A stretch of 64,000 nt of DNA, from NCBI RefSeq assembly GCF_900115005.1, contig NZ_FOUY01000002.1, forward strand, positions 310,001-374,000, given 5' to 3'. The notes below the pieces were generated by a model. It was not told the origin of the DNA. It did not search any database and worked only from the letters and a program-made list of their open reading frames with translations. This DNA comes from Pseudonocardia ammonioxydans. Lineage in GTDB: Bacteria > Actinomycetota > Actinomycetes > Mycobacteriales > Pseudonocardiaceae. Position 1 is the first letter of the stretch, and each line of letters begins with the position of its first letter. A program made the position numbers and the translations under genes. Shown here one piece after another: positions 55,042 to 64,000 of the stretch.

Positions 55042-55913
55042 GCACCGGCGGCATCGAGTTCACCAAGGGTCACGGCACGCAGAACGACTTCGTCGTGCTG
55101 CCGGATCCCGATGCCGCGCTCCAGCTCACGCCGGAGCGGGTCGCCGCGCTGTGCGACCGCCACCGCGGCCTCGGGGCCGACGGTGTGCTCCGCGTCGTGC
55201 GCTGGGCGAAGCTGGCCGGGGACGAGTCGGTCCCGGAGCCCGTCGAGGGTGTCGAGTGGTTCATGGACTACCGCAACGCCGACGGCTCGGTGGCCGAGAT
55301 GTGCGGCAACGGGGTGCGGGTGTTCGCCCGCTACCTGCACGACCGCGGCTGGGCCCCGGGAGGCGGTGCGATCGGCACCCGGGCCGGGGTGCGCACGGCG
55401 ACGATCTCCGGGGACACCGTGTCCGTCGACATGGGCCCGGTGGCGATCGGCGCCGCGTCCGTCGCGACCAGCGGTGACGCCCGGTTCGACGGGGTGGCGC
55501 TCGACGTCGGCAACCCGCACCTGGCCTGCGTGATCGCCGCCGACCCGGATGCGCTGGACCTGACCCGGGCGCCGTCGTACGACCGGCGGGTGTTCCCGCA
55601 CGGGGTGAACGTCGAGTTCGTGACCCCGCTGCAGGGGCCCGCCGACGGGGGCACGGTGCGGATGCGCGTGCACGAACGCGGGGTGGGGGAGACCCGGGCC
55701 TGCGGGACCGGGACGGTCGCCGCCGTCGTCGCGGCGTTGCGCTCGGCCGGGCACGACGCGGGCGACGTGCACGTCGCCACCCCGGGCGGGCGGCTGCGGG
55801 TGACCGTCGAAGCGGGGGACGGCGGCTCCACCGGCCCCACGGTGCTGCATGGCCCCGCCGTCCTCCTGGCCACCGGGGAGCTGGATCGGGCCTGGTGGGA
55901 GGCACCGGCCTGA
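55038..55913 (+). CDS. dapF: Diaminopimelate epimerase
   Basis: Converts LL- to meso-diaminopimelate for lysine and peptidoglycan synthesis; 291 aa. The two catalytic cysteines are in [13 protein letters not shown] near residue 88 and [11 protein letters not shown] near 222. The [11 protein letters not shown]-terminus is conserved. It overlaps the miaA stop by 4 nt and may also use an internal TACCCT promoter. hflX follows 98 nt later. Confidence 0.95.
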   Translation: MSTGGIEFTKGHGTQNDFVVLPDPDAALQLTPERVAALCDRHRGLGADGVLRVVRWAKLAGDESVPEPVEGVEWFMDYRNADGSVAEMCGNGVRVFARYLHDRGWAPGGGAIGTRAGVRTATISGDTVSVDMGPVAIGAASVATSGDARFDGVALDVGNPHLACVIAADPDALDLTRAPSYDRRVFPHGVNVEFVTPLQGPADGGTVRMRVHERGVGETRACGTGTVAAVVAALRSAGHDAGDVHVATPGGRLRVTVEAGDGGSTGPTVLHGPAVLLATGELDRAWWEAPA

Positions 55914-56011
55914 CGCCGGGCACACCGCAGGGCCGCCGGTCGGCGCGGCCGGGTGGAGCCGGGGAAACGAACCGGACAACGGACCCGGAACGTGGGACAC
56001 TCGGTGACGAG

Positions 56012-57457
56012 ATGACTGAAGCCCGCATGCCGTCCACCGGCGAACTCGAACTCGAGGAGCGTTCCTCGCTCCGCCGCGTCCGCGGCCTGTCCACCGAGCT
56101 CACCGACGTCACCGAGGTCGAGTACCGGCGCCTGCAACTGGAGCGCGTGGTGCTGGTCGGGGTCTGGACCGAGGGCTCGGCGGAGCAGGCCGAGGCCTCG
56201 CTCGCCGAGCTGGCCCGCCTCGCCGAGACCGCCGGCTCGGAGGTGCTCGACGGGCTGGTGCAGCGCCGCTCGACGCCGGACCCGGCGACGTTCATCGGCT
56301 CCGGCAAGGTCGACGAGCTGGGGCTCGCGGTGCGCACCTCCGAGGCCGACACCGTGATCTGCGACGGCGAGCTCTCGCCCGGTCAGCTCCGCCAGCTGGA
56401 GGAGCGGCTCAAGGTCAAGGTGATCGACCGGACCGCGTTGATCCTCGACATCTTCGCCCAGCACGCCCGCTCCCGGGACGGCAAGGCCCAGGTCGAGCTG
56501 GCCCAGCTGTCGTACCTGCTGCCGCGGCTGCGCGGTTGGGGTGAGGCGCTCTCCCGGCAGGTCGGCGGCCGGGCCGCGGGCGGTGTCGGGATCGGTGGCC
56601 GTGGCCCCGGTGAGACGAAGATCGAGCTGGACCGCCGCCGGATCCGGGCGCGCATGTCGAAGCTGCGCCGCGAGATCGGCGCGATGCGTCAGGTCCGCGA
56701 GACCCAGCGCGGCAGCCGCACGCGCAACGAGATCCCGTCGGTGGCGATCGTCGGCTACACCAACGCCGGCAAGTCCAGCCTGCTCAACCAGCTGACCGAC
56801 GCCGGGGTGCTGGTCGAGGACGCGCTGTTCGCGACGCTGGACCCCACCACCCGCCGCGCCGAGACGGCGGACGGCCGTGCCTACACCCTCACCGACACCG
56901 TCGGGTTCGTGCGGCACCTGCCGCACCAGCTGGTCGAGGCGTTCCGGTCGACGCTCGAGGAGGCCGCGCGGGCCGACCTGCTCGTGCACGTGGTCGACGG
57001 GGCCGACCCGCTGCCCGACGACCAGATCGCCGCCGTCCGCCAGGTCCTGGTCGAGATCGGTGAGGAGCAGGGCGGCACCATGCCGCCGGAACTCCTCGTG
57101 ATCAACAAGACCGACGCGGCCGGCGACCTCGCACTGGCCCGGCTGCGGCACGCCCAGCCCGACGCGGTGTTCGTGTCGGCGCACAACGGCGCCGGCATCG
57201 CGAAGCTGCGGGAGCGGATCGCCGAGCGGCTGCCGCGACCGGAGTACGACGTCGACCTGCTGCTGCCCTACACCGAGGGCGCGCTCGTGGCGCGGCTGCA
57301 CGACGAGGGCGAGATCCTCGCGGAGGAGCACACCGGCGACGGCACCCGCATCCGGGCCCGGGTCGGGCCCGAGCTCGGCACCGCGGTGCTGCCGTACGCG
57401 GTCGGCGGGAGCGCGGTGGAGTCCACCGACCTCCCCGCGACGGTGGTCGGGCGCTGA
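56012..57457 (+). CDS. hflX: GTPase HflX
   Basis: Ribosome-associated GTPase that splits stalled ribosomes; 481 aa. The N-terminal domain contains GSGKVDELGL and the DRTALILDIFAQHA helix; GGRGPGETKIELDRRRI precedes the G domain. G1 is GYTNAGKSSLLNQL, G3 DTVGFVRHLPH, G4 NKTD. ATG 56012 is chosen because the ORF upstream is low-complexity and lacks similarity. Gene order dapF-hflX is as in mycobacteria. Confidence 0.95.
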   Translation: MTEARMPSTGELELEERSSLRRVRGLSTELTDVTEVEYRRLQLERVVLVGVWTEGSAEQAEASLAELARLAETAGSEVLDGLVQRRSTPDPATFIGSGKVDELGLAVRTSEADTVICDGELSPGQLRQLEERLKVKVIDRTALILDIFAQHARSRDGKAQVELAQLSYLLPRLRGWGEALSRQVGGRAAGGVGIGGRGPGETKIELDRRRIRARMSKLRREIGAMRQVRETQRGSRTRNEIPSVAIVGYTNAGKSSLLNQLTDAGVLVEDALFATLDPTTRRAETADGRAYTLTDTVGFVRHLPHQLVEAFRSTLEEAARADLLVHVVDGADPLPDDQIAAVRQVLVEIGEEQGGTMPPELLVINKTDAAGDLALARLRHAQPDAVFVSAHNGAGIAKLRERIAERLPRPEYDVDLLLPYTEGALVARLHDEGEILAEEHTGDGTRIRARVGPELGTAVLPYAVGGSAVESTDLPATVVGR

Positions 57458-57606
57458 CCCGGGGGCACCGGCCCACGCCCGGCCCGCTCCCTGCGGCCGC
57501 CTCCACCGGTTCCGCGGAACGCGTCGCGAACGGCCCGGCCGGGCGAGCGAGATCCGCCGGGGCCGCTGCGGCGCTCGCCTCGGCGACCCTGCTGCGGTCC
57601 ACCGCA

Positions 57607-57660
57607 GCCGTTGGTGTGACCGTGGCCGTTGGTATGGCGGTAGCCGTTGGTGTGGCTGGG
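57607..57660 (+). repeat. 18-nt tandem repeat encoding signal-peptide core
   Basis: Three 18-nt units beginning GCCGTTGGTGTG, GCCGTTGGTATG and GCCGTTGGTGTG encode AVGVTV, AVGMAV and AVGVAG, the hydrophobic part of the following protein's N-terminus. The putative start codons (GTG 57616, ATG 57634) lie inside the units. Confidence 0.8.
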
Positions 57661-58803
57661 GCCGTGCCGCCGGCCGGATCGGGGAGCGTGGTGGCGCCGA
57701 GCGCGGCACACGCCGTCGTACCGCCGGCCGGGCCGAGCGTTCCCGCCCGGCCGGACGGGCCCGTGACCTCGGACGATCGGCCCGGGCCGTCCGTCGGCCC
57801 GCCGGTCCCGGCCTGCACCGTGGACGACCCGTGGGTGGCCGAGATATCGGGTCTGGTCGCCGAGGGGCCCCGCGGAGCCCCGCCCGAGCGCTATCACGCC
57901 GTCGTCGACGGCGGCGGTACCGCGCAGCTGTTCACCCTGGACCCGGCGACCTGTGCGGTCACCGCCGTGCGCGACACCGCCGTCCCGGTCACCGATGTCG
58001 AGGACCTGGGCGCGACACCCGACGGCACGGTGTGGCTGGCCGACACCGGTGACAACGGGGCCCGCCGCGCTGCGGTGCGGCTGGTCGTGCTGCCGTTCGC
58101 GGGCCCGCCGCGGGTGCACGACCTGGTCTACCGGGACGGTCCGCGGGATGCGGAGGCGGTGCTCGTCGCCGACGACGGTGTCCCACTGATCGTCGAGAAG
58201 GACACCGGTGCCGCCGGTGTCTACCGGCCGTCCCGCGCGCTCGACGACACCGGGGGCGCCGCAGCCACCGGACCGGTACCGCTGGACCGGGTCGCGGACG
58301 TGGTGCTGCCGTACTCGGCGACCACGGGCGGTCCCCTCGGTGCGACCGGCTCGCGGACGGTCACCGGGGCTGCGGTCGGCCCACCCGGAGCCGACGGCGG
58401 CCGCGCCGCCGCGTTGCGGACCTACACTGACGCCTGGATCTTCCCGCTGCGTGATCCCGCGGCGCCGGTCACCGCGGACGCGCTGGTGGCGGCGTTGCGG
58501 GAGGCCCCGCTGCCGGTGCCGCTGCCGGACGAGGCGCAGGGGGAGGCGGTGGCGCTGGACGGCCGCGGGACGCTGCACTCCGCGTCGGAGGCCCGCGGCC
58601 TCTCCCCGGCCGGGATCCGTACGGTCCCCGGTGCGCTGCCCGCGGCGACCGCGGCCGCGGCACCGGTCGTCGAGCAGCCCGCGGAGGTGCCCGCGACACC
58701 GACGTTCCCGCCGTGGCTGCCCGCCGTCGCCGGAGCCGGCGGGCTCGGCCTGCTGCTGCTCGCCGGGGTCGGCGCGATGATCCTGCACGGGCGGCGCCGC
58801 TGA
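57616..58803 (+). CDS. Exported protein with C-terminal membrane anchor
   Basis: A 395-aa protein with a signal-peptide-like N-terminus (AVGMAVAVGVAGAVPPAG) made of an 18-nt repeat, an Ala/Pro/Gly-rich linker, a beta-rich exported domain (ISGLVAEGPRGAPPERYHAVVDGGGTAQL; VEDLGATPDGTVWLADTGDNG; propeller-like), and a C-terminal hydrophobic helix (WLPAVAGAGGLGLLLLAGVGAMILHG) with a basic tail. It lies where mycobacteria have Rv2721c, also an exported alanine-rich protein, but similarity is not certain. GTG 57616 is the only in-frame start upstream of ATG 57634. Confidence 0.7.
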   Translation: MTVAVGMAVAVGVAGAVPPAGSGSVVAPSAAHAVVPPAGPSVPARPDGPVTSDDRPGPSVGPPVPACTVDDPWVAEISGLVAEGPRGAPPERYHAVVDGGGTAQLFTLDPATCAVTAVRDTAVPVTDVEDLGATPDGTVWLADTGDNGARRAAVRLVVLPFAGPPRVHDLVYRDGPRDAEAVLVADDGVPLIVEKDTGAAGVYRPSRALDDTGGAAATGPVPLDRVADVVLPYSATTGGPLGATGSRTVTGAAVGPPGADGGRAAALRTYTDAWIFPLRDPAAPVTADALVAALREAPLPVPLPDEAQGEAVALDGRGTLHSASEARGLSPAGIRTVPGALPAATAAAAPVVEQPAEVPATPTFPPWLPAVAGAGGLGLLLLAGVGAMILHGRRR

Positions 58804-58849
58804 CCGCCCGGTGTCCGGGGCGAGGCCGCGGGTGCTCCGCGGGCCGCGC

Positions 58850-59578
58850 TCAGAGTCGCCGCAGCACCGCCACGACCCGCCCCAGGATCGACGCGTCGTC
58901 CCCCGGGATCGGCTCGTAGGCGTCGTTCGCCGGCATCAGCCAGATGTGTCCGTCCTTGCGGCGGAACGTCTTCACCGTGGCCTCGCCGTCGATCATCGCC
59001 GCGACGACCTCGCCCTGCTCGGCCACCGGCTGCTGCCGGACGACCACCCAGTCCCCGTCGGTGATCGCGGCGTTGATCATCGAGTCGCCCTTGACGTTCA
59101 GCAGGAACAACGTGCCCTCGCCGACGATCTCCCGGGGGAGCGGGAACACGTCCTGCACGGCCTGCTCGGCGAGGATCGGCCCGCCCGCGGCGATGTCGCC
59201 GATCAGCGGGACGAAGGCCGGCGACGGCGTCTCCGACGGGGCCGCGGCCTCCGCCTCCCCGCCGTCACCGCTGATCTGTTCCGGGCTGCGCACGTCCACC
59301 GCGCGGGTGCGGTTCGGGTCCCGGCGCAGGAACCCCTTGCGTTCCAGGGTCCGCAGCTGGTGGTGGACCGACGACGTGGAGGTCAGCCCCACCGCGTCGC
59401 CGATCTCGCGCACGCTCGGCGGGTAGCCGTAGCGGTCCACCCAGTCGCGGATGACCGTCAGGACCTTCCGCTGCCGTGGGGTCAGACCGCGCGTGTCGGA
59501 CCGGGGTTCGGGGAACTCCCGGACCTTCGCGGAGCCGCGCCCGGTGGGCGCCCCGCCTCCGGACTCGTCCGCTGCCAT
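58850..59578 (-). CDS. lexA: SOS repressor LexA
   Basis: A 242-aa repressor. The winged helix ([33 protein letters not shown], recognition helix [15 protein letters not shown]) is at about residues 32-85. The cleavage bond is A131-G132 (IAAGGPILA), and the catalytic serine and lysine are S166 (GDSMI) and K203. ATG 59578 has GAGGAGG 8 nt upstream; the longer frame is not used. Its own SOS box lies 142 nt upstream at 59720-59735. It is divergent from the membrane-protein gene at 60019, which has a RecA-NDp motif. Confidence 0.97.
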   Translation of the reverse strand: MAADESGGGAPTGRGSAKVREFPEPRSDTRGLTPRQRKVLTVIRDWVDRYGYPPSVREIGDAVGLTSTSSVHHQLRTLERKGFLRRDPNRTRAVDVRSPEQISGDGGEAEAAAPSETPSPAFVPLIGDIAAGGPILAEQAVQDVFPLPREIVGEGTLFLLNVKGDSMINAAITDGDWVVVRQQPVAEQGEVVAAMIDGEATVKTFRRKDGHIWLMPANDAYEPIPGDDASILGRVVAVLRRL

Positions 59579-59719
59579 CGCATTCGCCTCCTCGAGGATG
59601 TACCGGCACCCACAGTAGCCACATTCCGGCCGTACGCCAAACATGCGTTCGAAGTTCGTGCCGGGCGTGTCGTGGATTCCGCCGGGCCCGTGGTGGTACA
59701 ACATCGCACGGGCGTTCGA

Positions 59720-59735
59720 TCGAACATCGATTCGA
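59720..59735 (-). promoter_or_regulatory. LexA SOS box in lexA/60019 intergenic region
   Basis: TCGAACATCGATTCGA matches TCGAAC-N4-GTTCGA at 15 of 16 positions. An overlapping perfect palindrome GTTCGATCGAAC (59714-59725) extends it. LexA bound here would repress lexA; it is 283 nt from the divergent gene start. Confidence 0.85.
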
Positions 59736-59862
59736 CCCCGGGTCGCGGTGGCGCCGGTGCACGTGCCGGCCGGCCGACGCGGGCCGGGCCGGGTGTCGGC
59801 GCCGGGCGGGACCGACCCGCCGCGGGCGCCGACCACCGTCCGGACCTGCGACGACGCGGATC

Positions 59863-59885
59863 CTGTCGGTGCCCGGTGCTAGACA
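59863..59885 (+). promoter_or_regulatory. RecA-NDp (PafBC-type) promoter for the 60019 gene
   Basis: CTGTCGGTG, 8 nt, TAGACA. The left part matches TTGTCRGTG at 8 of 9 and the spacing is exact; the last base of the TANNNT is A. Start expected near 59892, with a leader of about 127 nt before ATG 60019. Confidence 0.7.
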
Positions 59886-60018
59886 GCTCGTACGCCCGTT
59901 CGAGCGGCCTCGGGGAAGGGCCGGTCGGGGCGAGCAGGACGTGCGGCCGGGTGTGGCCGGGCGTCGACGGCGACGGCCCGCCACGCGGCGGTGCGGTCCT
60001 GGAGGAGCAGGAGGAGCC

Positions 60019-60699
60019 ATGCGAGAGCTCGACGTGCGAGAGGTGGCGCAGGGGCCGGGAACCGGCCGGGAGCGCCGCGGTCCCCGGCGATCGGCCGGTG
60101 CCGTGCGGTGTGGCGGGGCGCGTTCTGGCGGGGCGCGCTCTGCCGGGGCGCGCTCTGCCGGGGCGCGCTCTGCCGGGGTGACCCGGGCCGACGTGGGCGG
60201 GGCGGGCGCGAGGCGTGCCGGTGCGGGTCCGGTCCCGGTGGCCGGTGCGGCACCGCGTTCGATCGGGTTCCCGGTCAGGCGCTCGATCGGGTCCCTGGCC
60301 GGGCAGGCCTGCCCGGCCGGGGCGGCACCGTTCCCTGCGGCACTGCTTCCTGCAGCACCGTTCCCTGCGGTGCGGCCCGTCGTGGTGCGGGCCGTCCCGG
60401 CGGTCGGTGGCGCCCGGCGCGCTGCGGGGCGTCCCGGCTCCACCGGGCCGGCGATCGTGCCGCCGCGCACGGTCCGCCCGGCGACCCGGCGCTGCGTGGC
60501 CCCCGCGCGTCGCCGGAGCCCGCGGCTGCGGGTGCGCTCGGCCGGCGAGCGGTTCCTGATCGGGGTGGCCACGGTCGCCTGCGCCGCCACCGCGGTGGTG
60601 GTCCTCGGGCTGCTGGGCGACGCGGCCGCGGGATGGAACTCCGGCCCGGTGGAGCCGGTCGGCACGGGAGCCGTCGTGTCCGGGACGGCGGGCCGCTGA
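60019..60699 (+). CDS. Damage-inducible membrane protein in chiZ position, no LysM seen
   Basis: A 226-aa protein starting [15 protein letters not shown] long Gly/Ala/Arg-rich, repeat-bearing part (GARSA repeats from a 15-nt unit) leads to a Pro/Arg-rich segment and one membrane helix ([22 protein letters not shown]) near residues 180-202, with a short tail. In mycobacteria the gene divergent from lexA is Rv2719c (ChiZ), a damage-induced LysM wall hydrolase. Here the position, the membrane helix and the RecA-NDp promoter are shared, but no LysM domain is visible in any frame downstream. ATG 60019 has GGAGG 4 nt upstream. Confidence 0.6.
   Translation: MRELDVREVAQGPGTGRERRGPRRSAGAVRCGGARSGGARSAGARSAGARSAGVTRADVGGAGARRAGAGPVPVAGAAPRSIGFPVRRSIGSLAGQACPAGAAPFPAALLPAAPFPAVRPVVVRAVPAVGGARRAAGRPGSTGPAIVPPRTVRPATRRCVAPARRRSPRLRVRSAGERFLIGVATVACAATAVVVLGLLGDAAAGWNSGPVEPVGTGAVVSGTAGR
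60112..60171 (+). repeat. 15-nt tandem repeat (GARSA) in the 60019 gene
   Basis: Four 15-nt units based on GCCGGGGCGCGCTCT encode repeated GARSA. The last two units are identical. Confidence 0.85.
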
Positions 60700-60998
60700 T
60701 CCCCTCGGGCTCCCTGGTGTCGCCGGTCCCGGCGGCCCGCGCGGGGCGGCGTGTCATCCGGCCTGCGTGGGGCGGCGTGCCATCCGGCGCGCCGGTGCGG
60801 CGTGTCGCGGACCCGGGAGGCCGTCCGGCGCGGCCGTGCCGCGGCGACGGGCGGTCACCGCGCGGCCGTCGCACAGCCTGATCAGCGGCGATGCGCCCGG
60901 ACGTGCCGACGCGGGTCGGGGTGTCCCCGACAGCCGGTGTGCGAGGCTGCTTCCCGATCGGGCGAAGCTCGGCGCCACGCCGGACCCGGGATGGCCAA

Positions 60999-61014
60999 CC
61001 CCTAGATGTTGGGG
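60999..61014. promoter_or_regulatory. NrdR box 1
   Basis: CCCCTAGATGTTGGGG, with the outer AACCCC/GGGGTT arms extending the palindrome to 60997-61016. The second box is 32 nt downstream, the spacing of three helical turns reported for NrdR box pairs. Confidence 0.7.
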
Positions 61015-61030
61015 TTACATTGATGTCGTT

Positions 61031-61046
61031 CTCCCACAGGTTGGGG
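61031..61046. promoter_or_regulatory. NrdR box 2
   Basis: CTCCCACAGGTTGGGG agrees with box 1 at 12 of 16 positions. It lies just upstream of the -10 hexamer TATCAT (61055-61060), so bound NrdR would block the promoter. Confidence 0.65.
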
Positions 61047-61054
61047 GATCCGAG

Positions 61055-61060
61055 TATCAT
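61055..61060 (+). promoter_or_regulatory. -10 element for nrdR
   Basis: TATCAT fits TANNNT. A GTG lies exactly 6 nt after it (61067), as in leaderless genes, and the conserved ATG lies 42 nt after it (61103). Confidence 0.6.
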
Positions 61061-61102
61061 GGGCGAGTGCCCGGTACGCCACGGGAGAAGGGTGGGTCCG
61101 CC

Positions 61103-61591
61103 ATGCGCTGCCCGTTCTGTCGGCACCCGGACTCGCGGGTGATCGACTCCCGGACCGCCGACGACGGGACCTGTACCCGCCGTCGCCGGTCCTGCACCTC
61201 GTGTGGCCGGCGCTTCACCACGGTCGAGGAGACCGTGCTCGCCGTGGTCAAGCGCAGCGGGGTGAGCGAGCCCTTCAGCCGGCTGAAGGTGGTCGGCGGG
61301 GTTCGGCGGGCGTGCCAGGGCCGGCCGGTCGACGAGGACGACCTGCAGCAGCTCGCCCATCGGGTCGAGGAGGCGGTGCGTGCCCGCGGGGCGGCCGAGA
61401 TCCCCAGCCACGAGGTGGGGCTGGCGATCCTCGGACCGTTGCGCGATCTCGACGAGGTCGCGTACCTGCGGTTCGCGAGCGTCTACCGATCCTTCTCCTC
61501 CATCGAGGACTTCGAGAAGGAGATCGCCGACCTGCGTTCGGCGGCTGCCGGGGAAGCAGCCGACGACGAGGCCGGCAACCGGGACGGTTGA
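61103..61591 (+). CDS. nrdR: Transcriptional repressor NrdR
   Basis: Nucleotide-sensing repressor of ribonucleotide reductase genes, 162 aa. The zinc ribbon uses C3, C6, C31 and C34 (MRCPFCRHP ... CTSCGRRF). The ATP-cone domain spans about 46-136 ([24 protein letters not shown] and on). ATG 61103 gives the family N-terminus; a leaderless GTG at 61067 would add 12 residues. Two NrdR boxes lie upstream, so autoregulation with nrdJ is likely. It is 166 nt upstream of nrdJ. Confidence 0.93.
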   Translation: MRCPFCRHPDSRVIDSRTADDGTCTRRRRSCTSCGRRFTTVEETVLAVVKRSGVSEPFSRLKVVGGVRRACQGRPVDEDDLQQLAHRVEEAVRARGAAEIPSHEVGLAILGPLRDLDEVAYLRFASVYRSFSSIEDFEKEIADLRSAAAGEAADDEAGNRDG

Positions 61592-61757
61592 GCGGGCTCC
61601 CGGCCGGGAGCGGTGTGGTGGCTGCAGGGGGCGCACACCGGGGCCGGGGCCGCGCGGCAGGACCGGAGTGAGACGGGGCGGTGGCCAGCACCGTCCCGCG
61701 CCGCCCGCGTACCCCAGCGCGCGGGCGGACAGGACACGTCGGATGCGGAGGCAGTGG

Positions 61758-64000
61758 ATGACCGAGACCGTCGGGGGCCCGACGACAGGTGCCGGGAACG
61801 ACACGGGCGGCACCGGGGAGGCGCCGGCGAAGGCCGCGCGCGGTCGCGGGAAGGCGGGCGCCAAGCGGCGCGGCCTGACCGTGCAGCGCGTCTTCACCAC
61901 CGAGGGCGTTCACCCGTTCGACCAGGTCGACTGGGAGCGCCGGGACGTCGTCATGACGAACTGGCGTGACGGGACGGTCAACTTCGAGCAGCGCGGCGTG
62001 GAGTTCCCGTCGTTCTGGTCGGTGAACGCCACCAACATCGTCACCAGCAAGTACTTCCGGGGCGCGGTCGGCAGCGACGCCCGCGAGTCCAGCCTCAAGC
62101 AGCTCATCGAGCGGGTGGTCGGGGCCTACCGCCGGGCCGGTGTCGAGCACGGCTACTTCGCGTCCGACGCCGACGCCGAGATCTTCGACCACGAGCTGAC
62201 CTGGATGCTGCTGCACCAGGTGTTCAGCTTCAACTCGCCGGTCTGGTTCAACGTCGGCACGCCGTCGCCGCAGCAGGTCAGCGCCTGCTTCATCCTCTCG
62301 GTCGACGACACCATGGAGTCGATCCTGAACTGGTACCGGGAGGAGGGGCTGATCTTCAAGGGCGGCTCCGGTGCCGGCCTGAACCTCTCCCGGATCCGCT
62401 CGTCGCGCGAGCTGCTGTCCTCCGGTGGCACGGCCTCCGGCCCGGTCTCGTTCATGCGCGGCGCCGACGCCTCGGCGGGCACCATCAAGTCCGGTGGCGC
62501 CACCCGCCGCGCGGCGAAGATGGTCGTCCTCGACGTCGACCACCCCGACATCGAGGAGTTCGTCGAGACCAAGGCCCAGGAGGAGGCCAAGATCCGCGTC
62601 CTGCGCGACGCCGGTTTCGACATGGACCTGGGCGGCTCCGACATCGCCTCGGTGCAGTACCAGAACGCGAACAACTCGGTCCGGGTGTCCGACGAGTTCA
62701 TGCGCGCCGTCGAGGAGGGCACCGAGTTCGGCCTGCGCTCCCGCACGACCGGCGAGGTCATCGACTCGATCGACGCGGGCAAGCTCTTCCACGGCATCGC
62801 CGAGGCGGCGTGGAACTGCGCCGACCCCGGCGTCCAGTACGACAGCACGATCAACGACTGGCACACCTGCCCGGAGTCGGGCCGGATCACCGCGTCGAAC
62901 CCGTGCTCGGAGTACATGCACCTGGACAACTCCAGCTGCAACCTGGCGTCGCTGAACCTGCTGAAGTTCCTCGACGCCGACGACCGGTTCGACGCCGACA
63001 CGTTCGCCCGGGCCGTCGAGCTGATCATCACCGCGATGGACATCTCGATCTGCTTCGCGGACTTCCCGACCGACCCGATCGCCGAGACCACCCGCACGTT
63101 CCGCCAGCTCGGGATCGGGTACGCCAACCTGGGCGCGCTGCTCATGGCGACCGGGCACGCCTACGACTCCGAGGGCGGCCGTGCGCTCGCCGGTGCCATC
63201 ACCTCGCTGATGACCGGTGCCGCGTACAAGCGCTCCGCCGAGCTCGCCGGGACCGTCGGCCCGTACGAGGGGTACGCCCGCAACGCCGAGGCCCACCAGC
63301 GGGTCATCCGCAAGCACGCCGCGGCGAACGACCAGATCCGCAGCTTCCCGGCCAGCGCGCCGGTGCAGACGCTGGCCACCCAGGTCTGGCAGCAGTGCCA
63401 GGAGATCGGCGCGGCCAACGGGTGGCGCAACGCCCAGGCGTCGGTGCTGGCCCCGACCGGCACGATCGGCCTGATGATGGACTGCGACACGACCGGCATC
63501 GAGCCGGACCTGGCGCTGGTCAAGTTCAAGAAGCTGGTCGGCGGCGGCTCCATGCAGATCGTCAACCAGTCGGTGCGCCGCGCCCTGGACAACCTCGGCT
63601 ACCAGGCCGAGCAGGCCGAGGCGATCGTCGAGTACGTGGCCGAGCACGGTCACGTCGTCGACGCACCGGGCATGAAGCCCGAGCACTACGAGGTCTTCGA
63701 CTGCGCCATGGGTGAGCGGTCCATCGCGCCGATGGGCCACGTCCGGATGATGGCGGCCGCGCAGCCGTTCCTGTCCGGTGCCATCTCCAAGACGGTGAAC
63801 ATGCCCGAGCGGGCCACCGTGGAGGACGTCGAGCGGATCTACCTCGAGGGCTGGCGGCTCGGGCTCAAGGCGCTGGCGATCTACCGCGACAACTGCAAGG
63901 TCGGCCAGCCGCTGTCGGCCGGCAAGGGCGGTTCCGGGGACGCGAAGCCGGAACCGGAGGTCGTCGTCGAGCAGCGGCCGATCCGCAAGCGGCTGCCGAA
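61758..64000 (+). CDS. nrdJ: Vitamin B12-dependent ribonucleotide reductase NrdJ (3' end outside window)
   Basis: Class II ribonucleotide reductase, which needs adenosylcobalamin; 747 codons are present and the gene runs off the right edge. Catalytic features: [16 protein letters not shown] (active-site cysteine), [26 protein letters not shown] (redox cysteine), and [23 protein letters not shown] 61758 has GGAGG upstream. With nrdR it forms an nrdRJ unit as in Streptomyces. The nrdR-nrdJ gap of 166 nt was checked for a cobalamin riboswitch and none was recognised. Confidence 0.96.
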   Translation, partial: MTETVGGPTTGAGNDTGGTGEAPAKAARGRGKAGAKRRGLTVQRVFTTEGVHPFDQVDWERRDVVMTNWRDGTVNFEQRGVEFPSFWSVNATNIVTSKYFRGAVGSDARESSLKQLIERVVGAYRRAGVEHGYFASDADAEIFDHELTWMLLHQVFSFNSPVWFNVGTPSPQQVSACFILSVDDTMESILNWYREEGLIFKGGSGAGLNLSRIRSSRELLSSGGTASGPVSFMRGADASAGTIKSGGATRRAAKMVVLDVDHPDIEEFVETKAQEEAKIRVLRDAGFDMDLGGSDIASVQYQNANNSVRVSDEFMRAVEEGTEFGLRSRTTGEVIDSIDAGKLFHGIAEAAWNCADPGVQYDSTINDWHTCPESGRITASNPCSEYMHLDNSSCNLASLNLLKFLDADDRFDADTFARAVELIITAMDISICFADFPTDPIAETTRTFRQLGIGYANLGALLMATGHAYDSEGGRALAGAITSLMTGAAYKRSAELAGTVGPYEGYARNAEAHQRVIRKHAAANDQIRSFPASAPVQTLATQVWQQCQEIGAANGWRNAQASVLAPTGTIGLMMDCDTTGIEPDLALVKFKKLVGGGSMQIVNQSVRRALDNLGYQAEQAEAIVEYVAEHGHVVDAPGMKPEHYEVFDCAMGERSIAPMGHVRMMAAAQPFLSGAISKTVNMPERATVEDVERIYLEGWRLGLKALAIYRDNCKVGQPLSAGKGGSGDAKPEPEVVVEQRPIRKRLP

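Larger units (their letters stand above)
60700..61102. other. Gap upstream of nrdR with direct repeat and NrdR boxes
   Basis: 403 nt. A 20-nt direct repeat (GGGGCGGCGTGTCATCCGGC at 60743-60762 and a one-mismatch copy at 60769-60788) lies near the left end. Two NrdR-box-like sites and a -10 hexamer lie at the right end. No gene is supported. Confidence 0.55.

Noticed and set aside
60743-60788. 20-nt direct repeat before nrdR as a transposon end
   Set aside because: Only two copies 26 nt apart, no inverted ends and no transposase nearby; likely a local duplication.
61592-61757. Cobalamin riboswitch before nrdJ
   Set aside because: No B12-box-like sequence was recognised in the gap; control probably comes from NrdR boxes before nrdR.
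61275-63740. 821-codon minus-strand frame opposite nrdJ
   Set aside because: Mirror frame; nrdJ on the plus strand has all class II reductase motifs.

Overview
High-GC actinobacterial chromosome, most likely Pseudonocardiaceae (Pseudonocardia-like). Codon third positions are almost all G or C. The gene order follows the mycobacterial block recalled as Rv2747-Rv2718c, including the genes that face the other way (argA, the DUF349 gene and lexA). The species is inferred from gene content, not from a database search.

Layout. 1-2.1 kb: the end of a gas vesicle cluster (gvpJ-gvpL-gvpS-gvpK), then two small accessory regulators and a membrane protein. 3.8-8.1 kb: conserved block argA / rimO-pgsA-clgR-pspA. 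8.4-16.9 kb: inserted repair and transport genes (Nei-type glycosylase, DoxX-like protein, 1,670-aa Lhr helicase, MFS exporter). 16.9-20 kb: an LATTG micro-protein, DUF3046, recA and recX. 20.1-30.3 kb: respiratory block with two different succinate dehydrogenase operons either side of a convergently oriented gdhA, headed by a LysR regulator. 30.4-35.7 kb: hydrolases and peptidases. 35.9-41.5 kb: signalling island (STAS, CheB-like, CheR-PAS, ANTAR-like/AraC, GAF-ANTAR). 42.5-49.6 kb: gluDCBA glutamate-type ABC transporter, a two-component system and an orphan TAXI binding lipoprotein, with a 41-nt palindromic repeat family. 49.7-64 kb: conserved block miaB / DUF349 / miaA-dapF-hflX / lexA / nrdR-nrdJ; nrdJ runs off the right end.

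Regulation is readable in places. recA has a LexA box and a second RecA-NDp (PafBC-type) promoter. The lexA intergenic region repeats this pair, with the RecA-NDp motif pointing at the divergent membrane-protein gene. nrdR is preceded by two NrdR-box-like palindromes 32 nt apart. Many housekeeping genes (rimO, DUF3046, miaB, dapF, the S9 peptidase and others) begin 6-8 nt after a TANNNT hexamer with no leader, so leaderless transcription looks common.

The signals least explained by known families are: the 41-nt palindromic repeats, one of which encodes the end of the histidine kinase; the four repeated short motifs in the long RecX N-terminus; the minimal LAXTG-bearing membrane peptide; the 13-bp inverted repeat around the second sdh promoter; and the CheB/CheR/STAS/ANTAR island.
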